DNA from: WQXF01 sp031553615
GTDB taxonomy: Bacteria; Bacillota; Clostridia; Christensenellales; Aristaeellaceae
Length of the DNA: 64,000 nucleotides
Reading direction: 5' to 3'
Assembly: GCA_031553615.1 (NCBI GenBank)
Contig: JAVBLJ010000008.1
Span: 62,001-126,000, forward strand
The translations under genes and the position numbers were made by a program. Below, piece by piece: positions 8,067-16,545 of this stretch. Under the pieces are notes generated by a model. That model ran no database searches. It saw only the letters and a list, made by a program, of their open reading frames with translations, and was not told where the DNA came from. Within the stretch, counting starts at the first letter, position 1. The number at the start of each line of letters is the position of its first letter.

Positions 8067-8106
8067 GCGCCCGCTGCGGCCTTCGCGGCGGGCGCTTCTC
8101 TTTTTA
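8067..8106 (+). terminator. intrinsic terminator after binding protein 1
   Basis: The arms GCGCCCGC (8067-8074) and GCGGGCGC (8088-8095) are followed by TTCTCTTTTT. Partial read-through here would explain graded expression of the downstream ATPase and permeases. Confidence 0.8.
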
Positions 8107-8145
8107 TTTCCGATGCTCTTTCCGCATTTTTCGCTAGTTTTCGCT

Positions 8146-8173
8146 TTGCCTTGTCCCCTTCTTTTGCTATAAT
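8146..8173 (+). promoter_or_regulatory. second promoter within importer operon 1
   Basis: TTGCCT (8146-8151) and TATAAT (8168-8173) are 16 bases apart, with the -10 preceded by TTGC. It lies 47 bases before the ATPase start and directly after the terminator. Confidence 0.65.
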
Positions 8174-8219
8174 CAAAGAAATCATATTCCGCAGGACCAA
8201 CACCCTACTGGAGGTACAC

Positions 8220-9893
8220 ATGCAAGCCACCACCCCCCACTCCGGCGGGCAGCCGTTGGCCATCGAGCTGCGCGGGCTGACCAAGACGTTCGGCAAGGTG
8301 ACCGCCAACAAGGACATCAGCCTCACCCTGCGCCAGGGCGAGATTCTCTCGCTGCTGGGCGAAAACGGATCGGGCAAGACCACGCTGATGAACATGCTTT
8401 CCGGCATCTACCGGCCGGATAGCGGGCAAATCTTCATCAACGGCGCGCGCCGCGACATCCGCTCCCCCATCGATGCTTTCAGGCTGGGCATCGGCATGAT
8501 CCATCAGCACTTCAAGCTGGTGGACGTGCTAACCGTGGCCGAAAATATCGTGCTGGGCACCCCGGCGGAGAAGGGCATGGATCGCGCCGCCATCGCGCGC
8601 AAGATCGGCGAACTCAGCCAGCGCTACGGCCTGGTGATCGATCCGGACCGGAAGGTATACGAGCTCTCGGTAAGCGAAAAGCAGACGGTGGAGATTATGA
8701 AGGTGCTGTACCGCGGCGCGCGCATCCTCATCCTGGACGAGCCCACCGCCGTGCTCATCCCCCAGGAGATCGATAAGCTCTTCCACATCCTGCGCCGCAT
8801 GCGCGAACAGGGCTGCGCCATCATACTCATCACCCACAAGCTGAACGAGGTGATGGAGGTCTCCGATCGCATCACCATTTTGCGCAAGGGCGAGGTGACC
8901 GGCACCGTCGATTGTACCGACGTAACCCGCGAATCTCTGATCGAGAGGATGGTGGGCGCGGCGGTGGATCTTTCGCTCAAGCGGCTGCCCACCCCGCCCG
9001 ACTCCCAGGTGCTGCTGAAGGTCACCGACCTGAGCGTGCTGGGCGAAGAGGGCGAAATCAAGCTGGACGGCGTGAGCTTCGAGATTCGCGAAGGCGAGAT
9101 TCTGGGCGTAGCGGGGGTAGCCGGTAGCGGCCAGAAGGAGCTTTGTGAAAAGCTGGCCGGTCTGCTTCCCGCGCAGGGCGGCACCATCGAAGCGCTGGGC
9201 GTGGACATTACCCGCGCCGCCCCGCGCGATATCAGCGAGCTGAACGTCTCCATGTCCTTCATACCGGAGGATCGGCTGGGTATGGGGCTGGTGGCCTCGA
9301 TGCACATAGCCGACAACATGCTGCTCAAGAATTACTTCCAAACGGCGCGCGGCCCGTTCGTGCGCCGCAAGGCCGCACGGGATCTGGCCATTCACCTACA
9401 GGCCCGCCTTTCCATAGAGACGCCGGGCATCTACACCCCGGTGCGCCGCCTTTCGGGCGGCAACGTGCAAAAGGTGCTGATCGGCCGCGAGATCACCTCC
9501 AACCCACGCGTGCTCATCACCGCCTACCCGGTGCGCGGCCTGGACATCCGCTCCTCCTACACCATCTACGATCTCATCAATGAGCAGAAGGAGCAGAACG
9601 TCGCGGTGCTGTTCATCGGCGAGGATCTGGACGTGCTGCTGGGCATGTGCGACCGCATCATGGTGCTCTGCGGCGGCAAGGTGACCGGCATCGTGGATTC
9701 CCGCACCGCCACCAAGCACCAGCTGGGCGCCCTGATGACCGGGGCGGCAGTGCCGCCTTCCTCCTTTGGGCCTGACGGCGGCGTGGGCGATATGAACGGC
9801 GATGGCATACAGCCGCCGGGAAATGGGCCCGCTGCCCCATCGGCCGACGATTCTGTTTCCTTCGATCCTTCAAAAGGGGGTGCGGCGCAATGA
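8220..9893 (+). CDS. ABC transporter ATP-binding protein with two nucleotide-binding domains (importer 1)
   Basis: This 557-residue double ATPase energises uptake of the BMP-protein ligand. Domain 1 has Walker A GENGSGKTTL, the family-typical degenerate signature LSVSEKQTVEI, Walker B ILILDEPTAVL and the switch ITHK. Domain 2 has a degenerate P-loop (GVAGSGQKEL) and signature LSGGNVQK; its Walker B region reads ITAYPVRGLD where relatives have PTRGLD, so this site is probably catalytically weak. A low-complexity tail of about 45 residues (GPDGGVGDMNGDG...) follows the fold. The ATG at 8220 has TGGAGGT before it; a longer frame lacks such a site. Its stop overlaps the next start by 4 bases (ATGA), so translation is coupled. 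Confidence 0.92.
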   Translation: MQATTPHSGGQPLAIELRGLTKTFGKVTANKDISLTLRQGEILSLLGENGSGKTTLMNMLSGIYRPDSGQIFINGARRDIRSPIDAFRLGIGMIHQHFKLVDVLTVAENIVLGTPAEKGMDRAAIARKIGELSQRYGLVIDPDRKVYELSVSEKQTVEIMKVLYRGARILILDEPTAVLIPQEIDKLFHILRRMREQGCAIILITHKLNEVMEVSDRITILRKGEVTGTVDCTDVTRESLIERMVGAAVDLSLKRLPTPPDSQVLLKVTDLSVLGEEGEIKLDGVSFEIREGEILGVAGVAGSGQKELCEKLAGLLPAQGGTIEALGVDITRAAPRDISELNVSMSFIPEDRLGMGLVASMHIADNMLLKNYFQTARGPFVRRKAARDLAIHLQARLSIETPGIYTPVRRLSGGNVQKVLIGREITSNPRVLITAYPVRGLDIRSSYTIYDLINEQKEQNVAVLFIGEDLDVLLGMCDRIMVLCGGKVTGIVDSRTATKHQLGALMTGAAVPPSSFGPDGGVGDMNGDGIQPPGNGPAAPSADDSVSFDPSKGGAAQ

Positions 9894-10969
9894 CGAAACC
9901 ACTCATCCGCGCCATGCAGCGCACCGACATCGCTCCCGGCAAGGCGTTCGCCATCCGCATGGCGGCCATCGTGCTGGCGCTGGTCACCGGCGGGCTGTTC
10001 ATACTGCTGCTGGGTCACAATCCGTTCGAGGTGTACGCCAGCATGGTTTCGGGCTCGCTGGGCACGGCCACGGCGCTGCGCGAGACCGCAAAGATCGCCA
10101 TCCCGCTACTGGTGACCTCGCTGGGCATCACGCTGGCCTTCCGCATGCGGTTCTGGAACATCGGCGCCGAGGGACAAATCTGCATCGGCGCAATCGCGGC
10201 CTCGTACTTCGCGCTGTTCCAGGCCCATTGGCCCGCGTGGCTTCTCTTCCCCACCATGATGCTGACCGCCTTCGTGGCCGCCGGTATCTGGGGCGCGATC
10301 CCGGCGCTGTGCAAGGCGCGCTTCGGCACCAACGAAACGCTGTTTACGCTGATGATGAACTACGTGGCGCTCTACATCATCCAGTTCCTGCGGGAGGGGC
10401 CTTGGAAGGACCCGAAGGCGCTGGGCTTCCCCAAGATCGCGCGGTTTGAAAAGAGCGCGCAGCTGGTCAAGGTGCTGGGCGTGCACTGGGGCTGGATCGT
10501 GGCGCTGGTGCTGCTGGGGCTGGTGTTCCTCTACCTGCGACACAGCAAGCACGGCTACGAGATCAGCGTGGTGGGCGAAAACGAGAACACCGCGCGCTAT
10601 GCGGGCATGAACGTGCGCAGGATCATTGTGCGCACCATGGCGCTCTCGGCGGGCATATGCGGCCTGGCGGGCATGCTGCAGGCCACGGGCGCGGATTGCA
10701 CGCTCACCGATTCGGTGGCGGGCGGCGTGGGCTTTACGGCCATCACCGTAGCTTGGCTCTCCCAGCTGAATCCGCTGGCGATGCTGCCGGTCTCCATCCT
10801 GTTCGCGATGCTGGAAAAGGGCAGCGGCTACATCGAATCGGTGTTCAAAATCTCCAATGCCGCCGCCGACGTGCTGCAGGGCATGTTGCTCTTCTTCATG
10901 CTGGGCTGCGAATTCTTCATTCGCTTCCGGCTGGTAGTGCGCAAGGAGGAGGTATCGCTCCATGCATGA
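9890..10969 (+). CDS. ABC transporter permease (importer 1, first)
   Basis: This 359-residue protein has 8-10 hydrophobic segments and belongs to the BPD_transp_2 permease family that pairs with BMP binding proteins (YufP-like). The diagnostic segment FWNIGAEGQICIG lies near residue 85, and the cytoplasmic coupling region GTNETLFTLMMNYVALYI near 145. VVGENENTARYAGMNV near 225 is the conserved loop between the two halves. It starts inside the ATPase stop and overlaps the next permease by 8 bases, giving a tight translational unit. It would form a heterodimeric channel with the downstream permease. Confidence 0.92.
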   Translation: MTKPLIRAMQRTDIAPGKAFAIRMAAIVLALVTGGLFILLLGHNPFEVYASMVSGSLGTATALRETAKIAIPLLVTSLGITLAFRMRFWNIGAEGQICIGAIAASYFALFQAHWPAWLLFPTMMLTAFVAAGIWGAIPALCKARFGTNETLFTLMMNYVALYIIQFLREGPWKDPKALGFPKIARFEKSAQLVKVLGVHWGWIVALVLLGLVFLYLRHSKHGYEISVVGENENTARYAGMNVRRIIVRTMALSAGICGLAGMLQATGADCTLTDSVAGGVGFTAITVAWLSQLNPLAMLPVSILFAMLEKGSGYIESVFKISNAAADVLQGMLLFFMLGCEFFIRFRLVVRKEEVSLHA

Positions 10970-11930
10970 GATCGTTCAATACTTGGTCAGCTTCGTATAC
11001 GCCGCCGTATTGGCCGGTGCACCACTGATGTTTGGCACGCTGGGCGAGGTGCTGACCCAAAAGGCGGGCAACCTGAACCTGGGCGTAGAGGGCATGATGT
11101 ACCTGGGCGCGGTGTTCGGCTTCTGGGGCGGATACGCCAGCGGCAACCCCGCGGTGGCGTTGCTCTGCGCGTTTGCGGCGGGCATGGTGGGCGCGCTGCT
11201 CTACGCGCTGCTCACCGTGACGCTCAAGGCCAATCAGAACGTGACCGGCCTTACGCTGACCATATTCGGCACCGGCATGGCCAACTACATCGGCAACAAC
11301 CTGATCATCAACTCCCCCACCCGTTCGGCGGTGCTGGCCCCGAACGTGATCGATTCGTTCAAGGCGCTGCACATTCCGCTGCTATCCGACATCCCCTACC
11401 TGGGCAAGCTGCTTTTCTCCTACAATCTGTTCGTATACCTGGGCATCGCGATGTGCCTGATCGCCGGGGTGTACCTCCACCACACGCGCCAGGGGCTCAA
11501 CCTGCGCGCCGTGGGCGAGAACGCCGCCGCCGCCGACGCGGTGGGCATTCCGGTGGCGCTCTACAAGTACGTGCACATTGCCCTGGGCGGCGGCATCTGC
11601 GGGCTGGGCGGCGCATATGTTTCGCTGGTGACCTGCGGCGGCAGCTGGACGTACAACTGCATCAACGGCCTGGGCTGGATCGCCGTGGCGCTGGTAATAT
11701 TCGCCGCCTGGAGCCCCAATCGCGTGCTCTTTGGCTCGCTCACCTTCGGCGCGCTCAGCGTGCTGCGCCTGTACATCCCCAATACGGTGATCTCCATACC
11801 GCCCTCCATTTTCTCCATGGTGCCCTTCGTGGCCACCATACTGGTGCTGGTGATCACCTCGATTCGCCTCAAGCGCGAAAAAATGCAGCCGCGCGGCTGC
11901 GGCGTGAACTATTTCCGTGAGGAGCGCTGA
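10962..11930 (+). CDS. ABC transporter permease (importer 1, second)
   Basis: This 322-residue membrane protein is the second permease of the unit (YufQ-like). It carries NLNLGVEGMMYLGAVFG near residue 37, the coupling segment LKANQNVTGLTLTIFGTGM near 92, and the LRAVGENAAAADAVGIP loop near 180. The start overlaps the previous gene by 8 bases and has AAGGAGGTA upstream. The last four genes order as ATPase, permease, permease, as in nucleoside importers of Bacillota; the true ligand cannot be read from sequence. The 161-base palindromic element begins 8 bases after the stop. Confidence 0.92.
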   Translation: MHEIVQYLVSFVYAAVLAGAPLMFGTLGEVLTQKAGNLNLGVEGMMYLGAVFGFWGGYASGNPAVALLCAFAAGMVGALLYALLTVTLKANQNVTGLTLTIFGTGMANYIGNNLIINSPTRSAVLAPNVIDSFKALHIPLLSDIPYLGKLLFSYNLFVYLGIAMCLIAGVYLHHTRQGLNLRAVGENAAAADAVGIPVALYKYVHIALGGGICGLGGAYVSLVTCGGSWTYNCINGLGWIAVALVIFAAWSPNRVLFGSLTFGALSVLRLYIPNTVISIPPSIFSMVPFVATILVLVITSIRLKREKMQPRGCGVNYFREER

Positions 11931-11937
11931 CGCATTA

Positions 11938-12098
11938 TACTATTCCTCGCTAGATTTCACGCAATAGATCGCGGAAGATTTTTTCGAATGGCTAGGAGCC
12001 TGAGGGAGGCGTAGCCGGCAGCTACGCTGACCGAAGCGCGACAACGTCATTCGGAAAAAGGTCCGCGAGATATGCTGGAAATCTATCGAGGATTAGTA
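11938..12098 (+). repeat. 161-base palindromic element, family A, copy 1
   Basis: The outer arms (TACTATTCCTCGCTAGATTT at the left, and its imperfect complement ending at 12098) are about 50 bases long and would fold into one long hairpin. A GC-rich centre contains a nested stem, GCGTAG...CTACGC. Two other copies lie at 12805-12964 and 63359-63518, about 90% identical by eye. It has no coding capacity for a transposase and looks like a MITE or structured 3' element. All three copies begin within 12 bases after a stop codon and in the same orientation as that gene. Confidence 0.9.
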
Positions 12099-12193
12099 TT
12101 ATACTCTTCCTCGATCTTTCTCCAAAAATCAAGCGGGGAATAGCATCGGCCCTTGAATTTCCCTGCCTTTTTACAGAAAAACCATCCTTTGTA

Positions 12194-12222
12194 AAAAACA
12201 CAGCCTTTCGGCTGTGTTTTTT
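12194..12222 (+). terminator. intrinsic terminator upstream of the first MarR gene
   Basis: AAAACACAGCC and GGCTGTGTTTT pair around TTTC and are followed by TT. With A runs on one side and T runs on the other it can work in both directions. It separates importer operon 1 from the MarR gene. Confidence 0.85.
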
Positions 12223-12246
12223 GGTGCAATTTGGTATCATATGGAA

Positions 12247-12252
12247 TATAAT
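12247..12252 (+). promoter_or_regulatory. -10 element of the first MarR gene
   Basis: A TATAAT lies 48 bases before the chosen ATG. Transcription from it would start near 12259, which excludes the longer in-frame starts at 12214 and 12241. The -35 is weak. Confidence 0.55.
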
Positions 12253-12300
12253 GTAGAAACATGGCGGATCGTAATCCGAGAAAAGGGGCCGTGGAACAAC

Positions 12301-12804
12301 ATGCATCAACCACACCAAGGATCGACGCAACCGCACCAGGGCTTAATCGAAAAGCTTCTTCGCTACGCCAATACGTACACCAACCTGTACAACCAGCCCA
12401 TCGAATGTGGTTTCCCGGTCTCGCTTTCGCCCTCGCAGTTGCAGACGCTGGAGTACGTGCTCTCCGGTGAGAACCAGAAGATGGCGCAGATCGCGGCACG
12501 TCTGGGCATCACCCGCGGTACGTTTTCAAAAAACGTAAGCAAGCTGCTGGAAAAGGGCATTTTGATCAAGGAAAAGCGCGCCGGGAACCAGAAGGATGTG
12601 TTCGTGCGCGTTTCGCCCCTGGGCCGGGAGATCTACGAAGGATACAGTCGTTACATGGAAACCACTTGGTATCAGCACATGGTGTCGATCGCCGAGGATA
12701 TCCCCGCCGTGCACCGCGCGCGCTTCGAAGCCATGCTGGAGGGCTTCACCCTGGCGCTGGAGAATGAAACGCTGGAGAAAAAGATGAAGTTTGCGGCGGA
12801 GTAA
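12301..12804 (+). CDS. MarR-family transcriptional regulator
   Basis: This encodes 167 residues. The winged helix is clear: LSPSQLQTLEYVLSGENQKM leads into the helix-turn-helix MAQIAARLGITRGTFSKNVSKLLEKG and then the wing IKEKRAGNQKDVFVRVSPLG, with dimerisation helices at both ends. The start at 12301 is set by the promoter at 12247; the ribosome binding site is weak (AAAAGGGG further upstream). It stands alone between two copies of the family A palindromic element. Its regulated genes and ligand are unknown; the BMP importer upstream is separated by a terminator. Confidence 0.88.
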   Translation: MHQPHQGSTQPHQGLIEKLLRYANTYTNLYNQPIECGFPVSLSPSQLQTLEYVLSGENQKMAQIAARLGITRGTFSKNVSKLLEKGILIKEKRAGNQKDVFVRVSPLGREIYEGYSRYMETTWYQHMVSIAEDIPAVHRARFEAMLEGFTLALENETLEKKMKFAAE

Positions 12805-12964
12805 TACCATTCCTCGTTAGATTTCACGCAATAGATCGCGGAAGATTTTTTCGAATGGCTAGGAGCCTGCGGGAGGCGCAGCCCGCAGCTACGCTGACCG
12901 ATGCGCGACAACGCCATTCGGAAAAAGATCCGCGAGATATGCTGGAAATCTAACGTGGAGCAGT
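12805..12964 (+). repeat. 160-base palindromic element, family A, copy 2
   Basis: It begins 1 base after the MarR stop codon and matches copy 1 almost throughout, including the central stem in compensated form: copy 1 reads GGCGTAGCCGGCAG and this copy GGCGCAGCCCGCAG. The right end is the most diverged part. Copies 1 and 2 are direct repeats flanking the MarR gene. Confidence 0.9.
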
Positions 12965-12987
12965 GCAACGATTCTGCCAATCATCCG

Positions 12988-13040
12988 ACGAAGGGGCCGT
13001 CGTGCTGGTATTTTCCTAGCACGACAGCCCCTTCGTTTTC
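12988..13040. terminator. strong bidirectional terminator
   Basis: A 19-base inverted repeat (ACGAAGGGGCCGTCGTGCT and its near-perfect complement) with an 11-base loop is followed by TTTT. It separates the MarR gene from the converging SH3-domain gene. Confidence 0.85.
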
Positions 13041-13101
13041 GTATCGCTTGCACATACCCTGCGCATTGTTTTTTGCATCGTCTAGCGCATCGTTTTGCAC
13101 A

Positions 13102-14469
13102 TCAATCGGTCGCGCCATCGTAGCCCGGCAGCACCGAGAACCCGATGCGCGCCTTGGCCGTAACCTTGTTGCCCGCCGCATCCTCTACGATGACGGTGAG
13201 AAACTGGGCGGCCATGCCGTAGCGCCAGGCGACCTTGTACGGGCTCTTGATGGTATCGCCGGAGCCCGAAGCATCGCCATAGTTGTAGGTGCGCTTCACG
13301 GTGGTGGTATAGGGCGCAGTGCCGCCCGAGGCCTGGGTCACGAAGTGCACCACGATCTCCACCTCGCCAGTGCCCTCGATGGGGATATAGCCCGAGGTCC
13401 AGCCCAGGATGCACGCGGAGAGGCCGCTCTCCTCATCGGTATTGGCTGCCAACCCGCCGCTCTTGCTCTTCACCGTCTTGCCCCAGTAGATAAACGCCTG
13501 CAGCTCGGGGCTGGCCACGCCGCTCATGGGTATGTTGTTGAGCAGCTCCAGTTTGCGAATGGCGTCGACCAGCGGCTCATCGAACCGTTGGTTGACGTCC
13601 TCGCGATCGATGTAGCCCAGGGTGCGCAGCCGCTTCTTTAAATCCTGCACCGCATCGCCCTTGTCGCCCAGCTCCAGCAGCTCGTAGGGCAGCTCCTTCA
13701 GCGGGGTCAGGAACGAGGTCATCACGAAGCCTTTCTTGCTGCCATAGGAAACTTTACACCACTTTTCGCCTGTCTCCAGCAGCTGCACCACCGCATTGTT
13801 GGGCAGCTTCGCGGCCACCTTGGCCGTGCTCTTGGCCTGCTTGCGCAGGTTGAGCGTGCCCTTGGTGGTAGCGACCAGCGCAAAGGAGAGTGTCAGCGGA
13901 TTGACGTCCGCAGCAGCCTCGTCGGGCTCTTCCTCTTCCCCATCGGTCTCCGCATCGTCGGCCCCGGCATCGTCAGCCCCATCCCCCGCTTCCCCTTCGC
14001 CCTCCTCTTCGTCGCCCGGCTTGGGGGTGCTGGTGGGCTTGGGCGTCTTGGTCGGCTTGGGGGTGGGCGTTTCCTTGGGGCCATCCAGCGGGGTCAGGAA
14101 GCTGGTTTTGACGTATCCGGTCTTTACCACGCCCTTGTCGGTGGTATAGGCCACCTTGCTCCACAGGCCCTCGGTCTCCAGCACCTCCACCTGCGATTTG
14201 TTGGGCAGCTTGGCGACCACTTCGCTCTTGTCGTTGGCCTTCTTGCGCATGTTCAGCGTGCCCTTGCCGGTGTTGACCTCGGCGTACTGGGGCTTGGTGG
14301 GATCGACCGTAGCCGCCGTAGCCTTGGGATCGGCGGTGGCTTTGGGGTCGGCCGTAGCCTTTGCGTCGGCCTCCGCTCCGGTAGCGTGAGCCGCCAGCGG
14401 CCCGCCTCCGGCAAGCAGCGTTCCCATGCATAGCACAATCGCTAACAAACCCGCAACAGTTTTTCGCAT
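13102..14469 (-). CDS. secreted protein with two bacterial SH3 domains
   Basis: This 455-residue protein has a signal peptide (LLAIVLCMGTLLAGG...AHA). A short ATADPK repeat follows, then an SH3_3 domain (GKGTLNMRKKANDKSEVVAK...GYVKTSFLTPL). A PTPKPTKTPKP and Asp/Glu-rich linker of about 65 residues leads to a second SH3_3 domain (KGTLNLRKQAKSTAKVAAKL...FVMTSFLTPL). Next is a peptidoglycan-binding-like helical region (LGDKGDAVQDLKKRLRTLGY), and last an Ig-like beta domain. Such proteins bind cell-wall peptides. No catalytic wall hydrolase domain is present. The ATG at 14469 has GGGAGAA 9 bases before it; an ATG 15 bases earlier overlaps that site. Confidence 0.85.
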   Translation of the reverse strand: MRKTVAGLLAIVLCMGTLLAGGGPLAAHATGAEADAKATADPKATADPKATAATVDPTKPQYAEVNTGKGTLNMRKKANDKSEVVAKLPNKSQVEVLETEGLWSKVAYTTDKGVVKTGYVKTSFLTPLDGPKETPTPKPTKTPKPTSTPKPGDEEEGEGEAGDGADDAGADDAETDGEEEEPDEAAADVNPLTLSFALVATTKGTLNLRKQAKSTAKVAAKLPNNAVVQLLETGEKWCKVSYGSKKGFVMTSFLTPLKELPYELLELGDKGDAVQDLKKRLRTLGYIDREDVNQRFDEPLVDAIRKLELLNNIPMSGVASPELQAFIYWGKTVKSKSGGLAANTDEESGLSACILGWTSGYIPIEGTGEVEIVVHFVTQASGGTAPYTTTVKRTYNYGDASGSGDTIKSPYKVAWRYGMAAQFLTVIVEDAAGNKVTAKARIGFSVLPGYDGATD

Positions 14470-14590
14470 GCTTTCTTCTCCCATTCAAGCGGTACTCTAC
14501 GCTTATTCTACTTTTATACGCCCAAACTGTCAAACGTATCGTGTCAAACGTATACAGAAAAGACGTTTTACGGAAGGATTTTCATGCAAC

Positions 14591-14620
14591 GAAAAAAGCC
14601 GGAGCACACGCCCCGGCCTT
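14591..14620 (-). terminator. intrinsic terminator of kduI-kduD
   Basis: On the minus strand GCCGGGG...CTCCGGC is followed by TTTTTTC. It lies 17 bases beyond the kduD stop codon. The rest of the gap to the SH3 gene holds that gene's promoter region. Confidence 0.8.
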
Positions 14621-14636
14621 TGTGAAAGCCTATCGA

Positions 14637-15395
14637 CTACCGCGAGAGCCAGCCGCCATCCACGGCCACGGTGTAGCCATTGACGTAATCGGAGGCCGCG
14701 CTGGCCAGGAACACCGCAGGCCCGGCCACGTCCTCAGGGGTTCCCCAGCGCCCGGCGGGGATGCGGGCCAGGATATCGGCGCTGCGCTGCTCATCCGCGC
14801 GCAGGGCCTGGGTGTTGTTGGTGGCCATGTAGCCCGGAGCGATGGCGTTGATTTGGATGCCATGCTTGGCCCACTCGGTGCACATAGCACGGGTGATGCC
14901 CATCACCGCCGATTTCGAAGCGGTGTACGAGGGCACGCGGATGCCGCCCTGGTAGGAGAGCATGGAGGCGATGTTGATGATCTTGCCGCCGTTTCCCTGC
15001 TTGATGTACTGGCGCGCCGCGGCCTGGGAGAGGAAGAACACGGTCTTGACGTTGATATCCATCACGTCGTCCCAATCCTTCTCTGTGAAATCGATAGCAT
15101 CCTGGCGGCGGATGATGCCCGCGTTGTTCACCAGGATATCGGCGTGGCCGAAGGCCGCGACCGCCGCATCAATGATGCGCTGGCAGGGCTCGACGGTCAT
15201 CAGGTTTTCGACCATGCCCAGAAACTTGCGGCCCAGGGCGGTGATCATCTGCTCGGTTTCGGGCATGGCGACGTAATCCACGCCCACGATATCCGCACCA
15301 GCCTGCGCCATGGCGACGCACATGCCCTGGCCCAGGCCGGTGCTGGCCCCGGTGATGACGGCTACTTTGCCGGCAAGATCGAAGGGATTGTTCAT
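14637..15395 (-). CDS. kduD: 2-dehydro-3-deoxy-D-gluconate 5-dehydrogenase (SDR family)
   Basis: This 252-residue short-chain dehydrogenase interconverts 2,5-diketo-3-deoxygluconate and 2-keto-3-deoxygluconate with NAD(P)H in uronate catabolism. It has the cofactor motif TGASTGLGQG near residue 16, LVNNAGIIRR near 88, the catalytic Ser in INIASMLSYQGG near 140, and YTASKSAVMG (Tyr-x3-Lys) near 157. It ends with GYTVAVDGGWLSR, typical for KduD. It lies 96 bases downstream of kduI on the same strand, an arrangement known from pectin- and glycosaminoglycan-degrading bacteria. The start has AAGGAGTG upstream. No uronate lyase or kinase gene is in the window. Confidence 0.92.
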   Translation of the reverse strand: MNNPFDLAGKVAVITGASTGLGQGMCVAMAQAGADIVGVDYVAMPETEQMITALGRKFLGMVENLMTVEPCQRIIDAAVAAFGHADILVNNAGIIRRQDAIDFTEKDWDDVMDINVKTVFFLSQAAARQYIKQGNGGKIINIASMLSYQGGIRVPSYTASKSAVMGITRAMCTEWAKHGIQINAIAPGYMATNNTQALRADEQRSADILARIPAGRWGTPEDVAGPAVFLASAASDYVNGYTVAVDGGWLSR

Positions 15396-15491
15396 ATCGG
15401 AAGCACTCCTTTAATCGGTTTTCGCGGGCGCTCTGCAGGGCTGTGCCCTCCAGCGCACCTCCAGCGCTTGTATCGGCTCGTATTTCGACTC

Positions 15492-16328
15492 CTATTTAAG
15501 TGACAGCGTATCGATGGCGTCCATGTCGTCGAAGACCTGGTTTTCGCCGCACATGCCCCAGATGAACGCATAGTTGCTGGTGCCCACGCCGGAGTGGATG
15601 GACCAGCTGGGCGAGATCACGGCCTGCTCGTTGTGGAGGAGGACGTGGCGGGTCTCGGTGGGCTCGCCCATCATGTGGAAGATGGCGTTCTTTTCGGGCA
15701 GATCGAAGTAGAAGTAAACCTCCATGCGGCGCTCGTGGGTGTGGCAGGGCATGGAGTTCCAGTTGCTGCCCGGCTCCAGCTGGGTCAGGCCCATGCAGAG
15801 CTGGCAGGTTTCCATTACGGCGGGGTGCAGGTACTGGTAGATGGTGCGCTTGTTGCAGGTCTCGGGCGCGCCGAGCGGGCGCGGGTTGGCCTGGGTGATA
15901 TCGATCTTGCGGTTGGGGTAGGTTTTGTGCGCGGGGGCCGAGTTGAGGTAGAACTTGGCGGGGCGGGCTTCATCGGCGCTCTCGAAGGAGAGCTCCTTCG
16001 CGCCCATGCCGACGTACAGGCCGTCGCGCGGGTTCATCTCGTGCACCTGGCCATCCACGGTAACGCGGCCCGCGCCGCCCACGTTGATCACGCCCAGCTC
16101 ACGGCGCTCCAGGAAATACTGGCTGGCCATCTCCTTGCTGCCGGTGAGCGCCACCGCTTTCTTCACCGGCATGATGCCGCCCGCGATGATGCGATCGATG
16201 TGGCTGTAGGTGAGCAATGCTTCATCGGCGGCGAACAGGGTTTCGATCACGTACTCGCTGCGCAGCCGGTCGGTCGTGTAGTGTTTGGCATCCAGAGGAT
16301 TCGAGGGGTGACGGATGGTAAGCTGCAT
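15492..16328 (-). CDS. kduI: 5-dehydro-4-deoxy-D-glucuronate isomerase
   Basis: This 278-residue cupin-type enzyme converts 5-keto-4-deoxyuronate to 2,5-diketo-3-deoxygluconate, the step before KduD. The zinc-binding core CHTHERRMEVYFYF near residue 196 supplies two His and one Glu. Other family marks are the N-terminal HYTTDRLRSEYVIETLF, GGIMPVKKAVALTG, and ISPSWSIHSGVGTSNYAFIW near the C-terminus. Length matches the E. coli enzyme (278). GGAGG precedes the start. It is the promoter-proximal gene of the kduI-kduD unit and diverges from an AraC-type regulator, its likely controller. Confidence 0.95.
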   Translation of the reverse strand: MQLTIRHPSNPLDAKHYTTDRLRSEYVIETLFAADEALLTYSHIDRIIAGGIMPVKKAVALTGSKEMASQYFLERRELGVINVGGAGRVTVDGQVHEMNPRDGLYVGMGAKELSFESADEARPAKFYLNSAPAHKTYPNRKIDITQANPRPLGAPETCNKRTIYQYLHPAVMETCQLCMGLTQLEPGSNWNSMPCHTHERRMEVYFYFDLPEKNAIFHMMGEPTETRHVLLHNEQAVISPSWSIHSGVGTSNYAFIWGMCGENQVFDDMDAIDTLSLK

Positions 16329-16545
16329 GGTGTGTTCCTCCTTGGCGGTATTCTTGGGCTTTGGGGTGTCTAAGTGGTTAAGTGGTTTGGCTGTTCCGGG
16401 TATGCGGCTTCATGGTACGAGTATAACACAAAGGAATCGCAAATTCTTTGCAAAAACCTGCGAAAAGCTTGCATTTTAGAACCTGATCCGGTAAGCTGAA
16501 CGGGAAGTTCGGACTTGTTCCCTCGCTAACAAGGAGGCCCTGCCC
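16329..16545. promoter_or_regulatory. divergent control region of kduID and the AraC regulator
   Basis: 217 bases separate the divergent starts. On the minus strand a TATACT at 16420-16425 is a candidate -10 for kduI, without a convincing -35. AraC-type activators bind such regions. I see no clear operator repeat. Confidence 0.45.

Noticed and set aside
11938..12098. Short open frames inside the family A element (for example reading FPAYLADLF)
   Set aside because: They occur in every copy as by-products of the palindrome and have no ribosome site.
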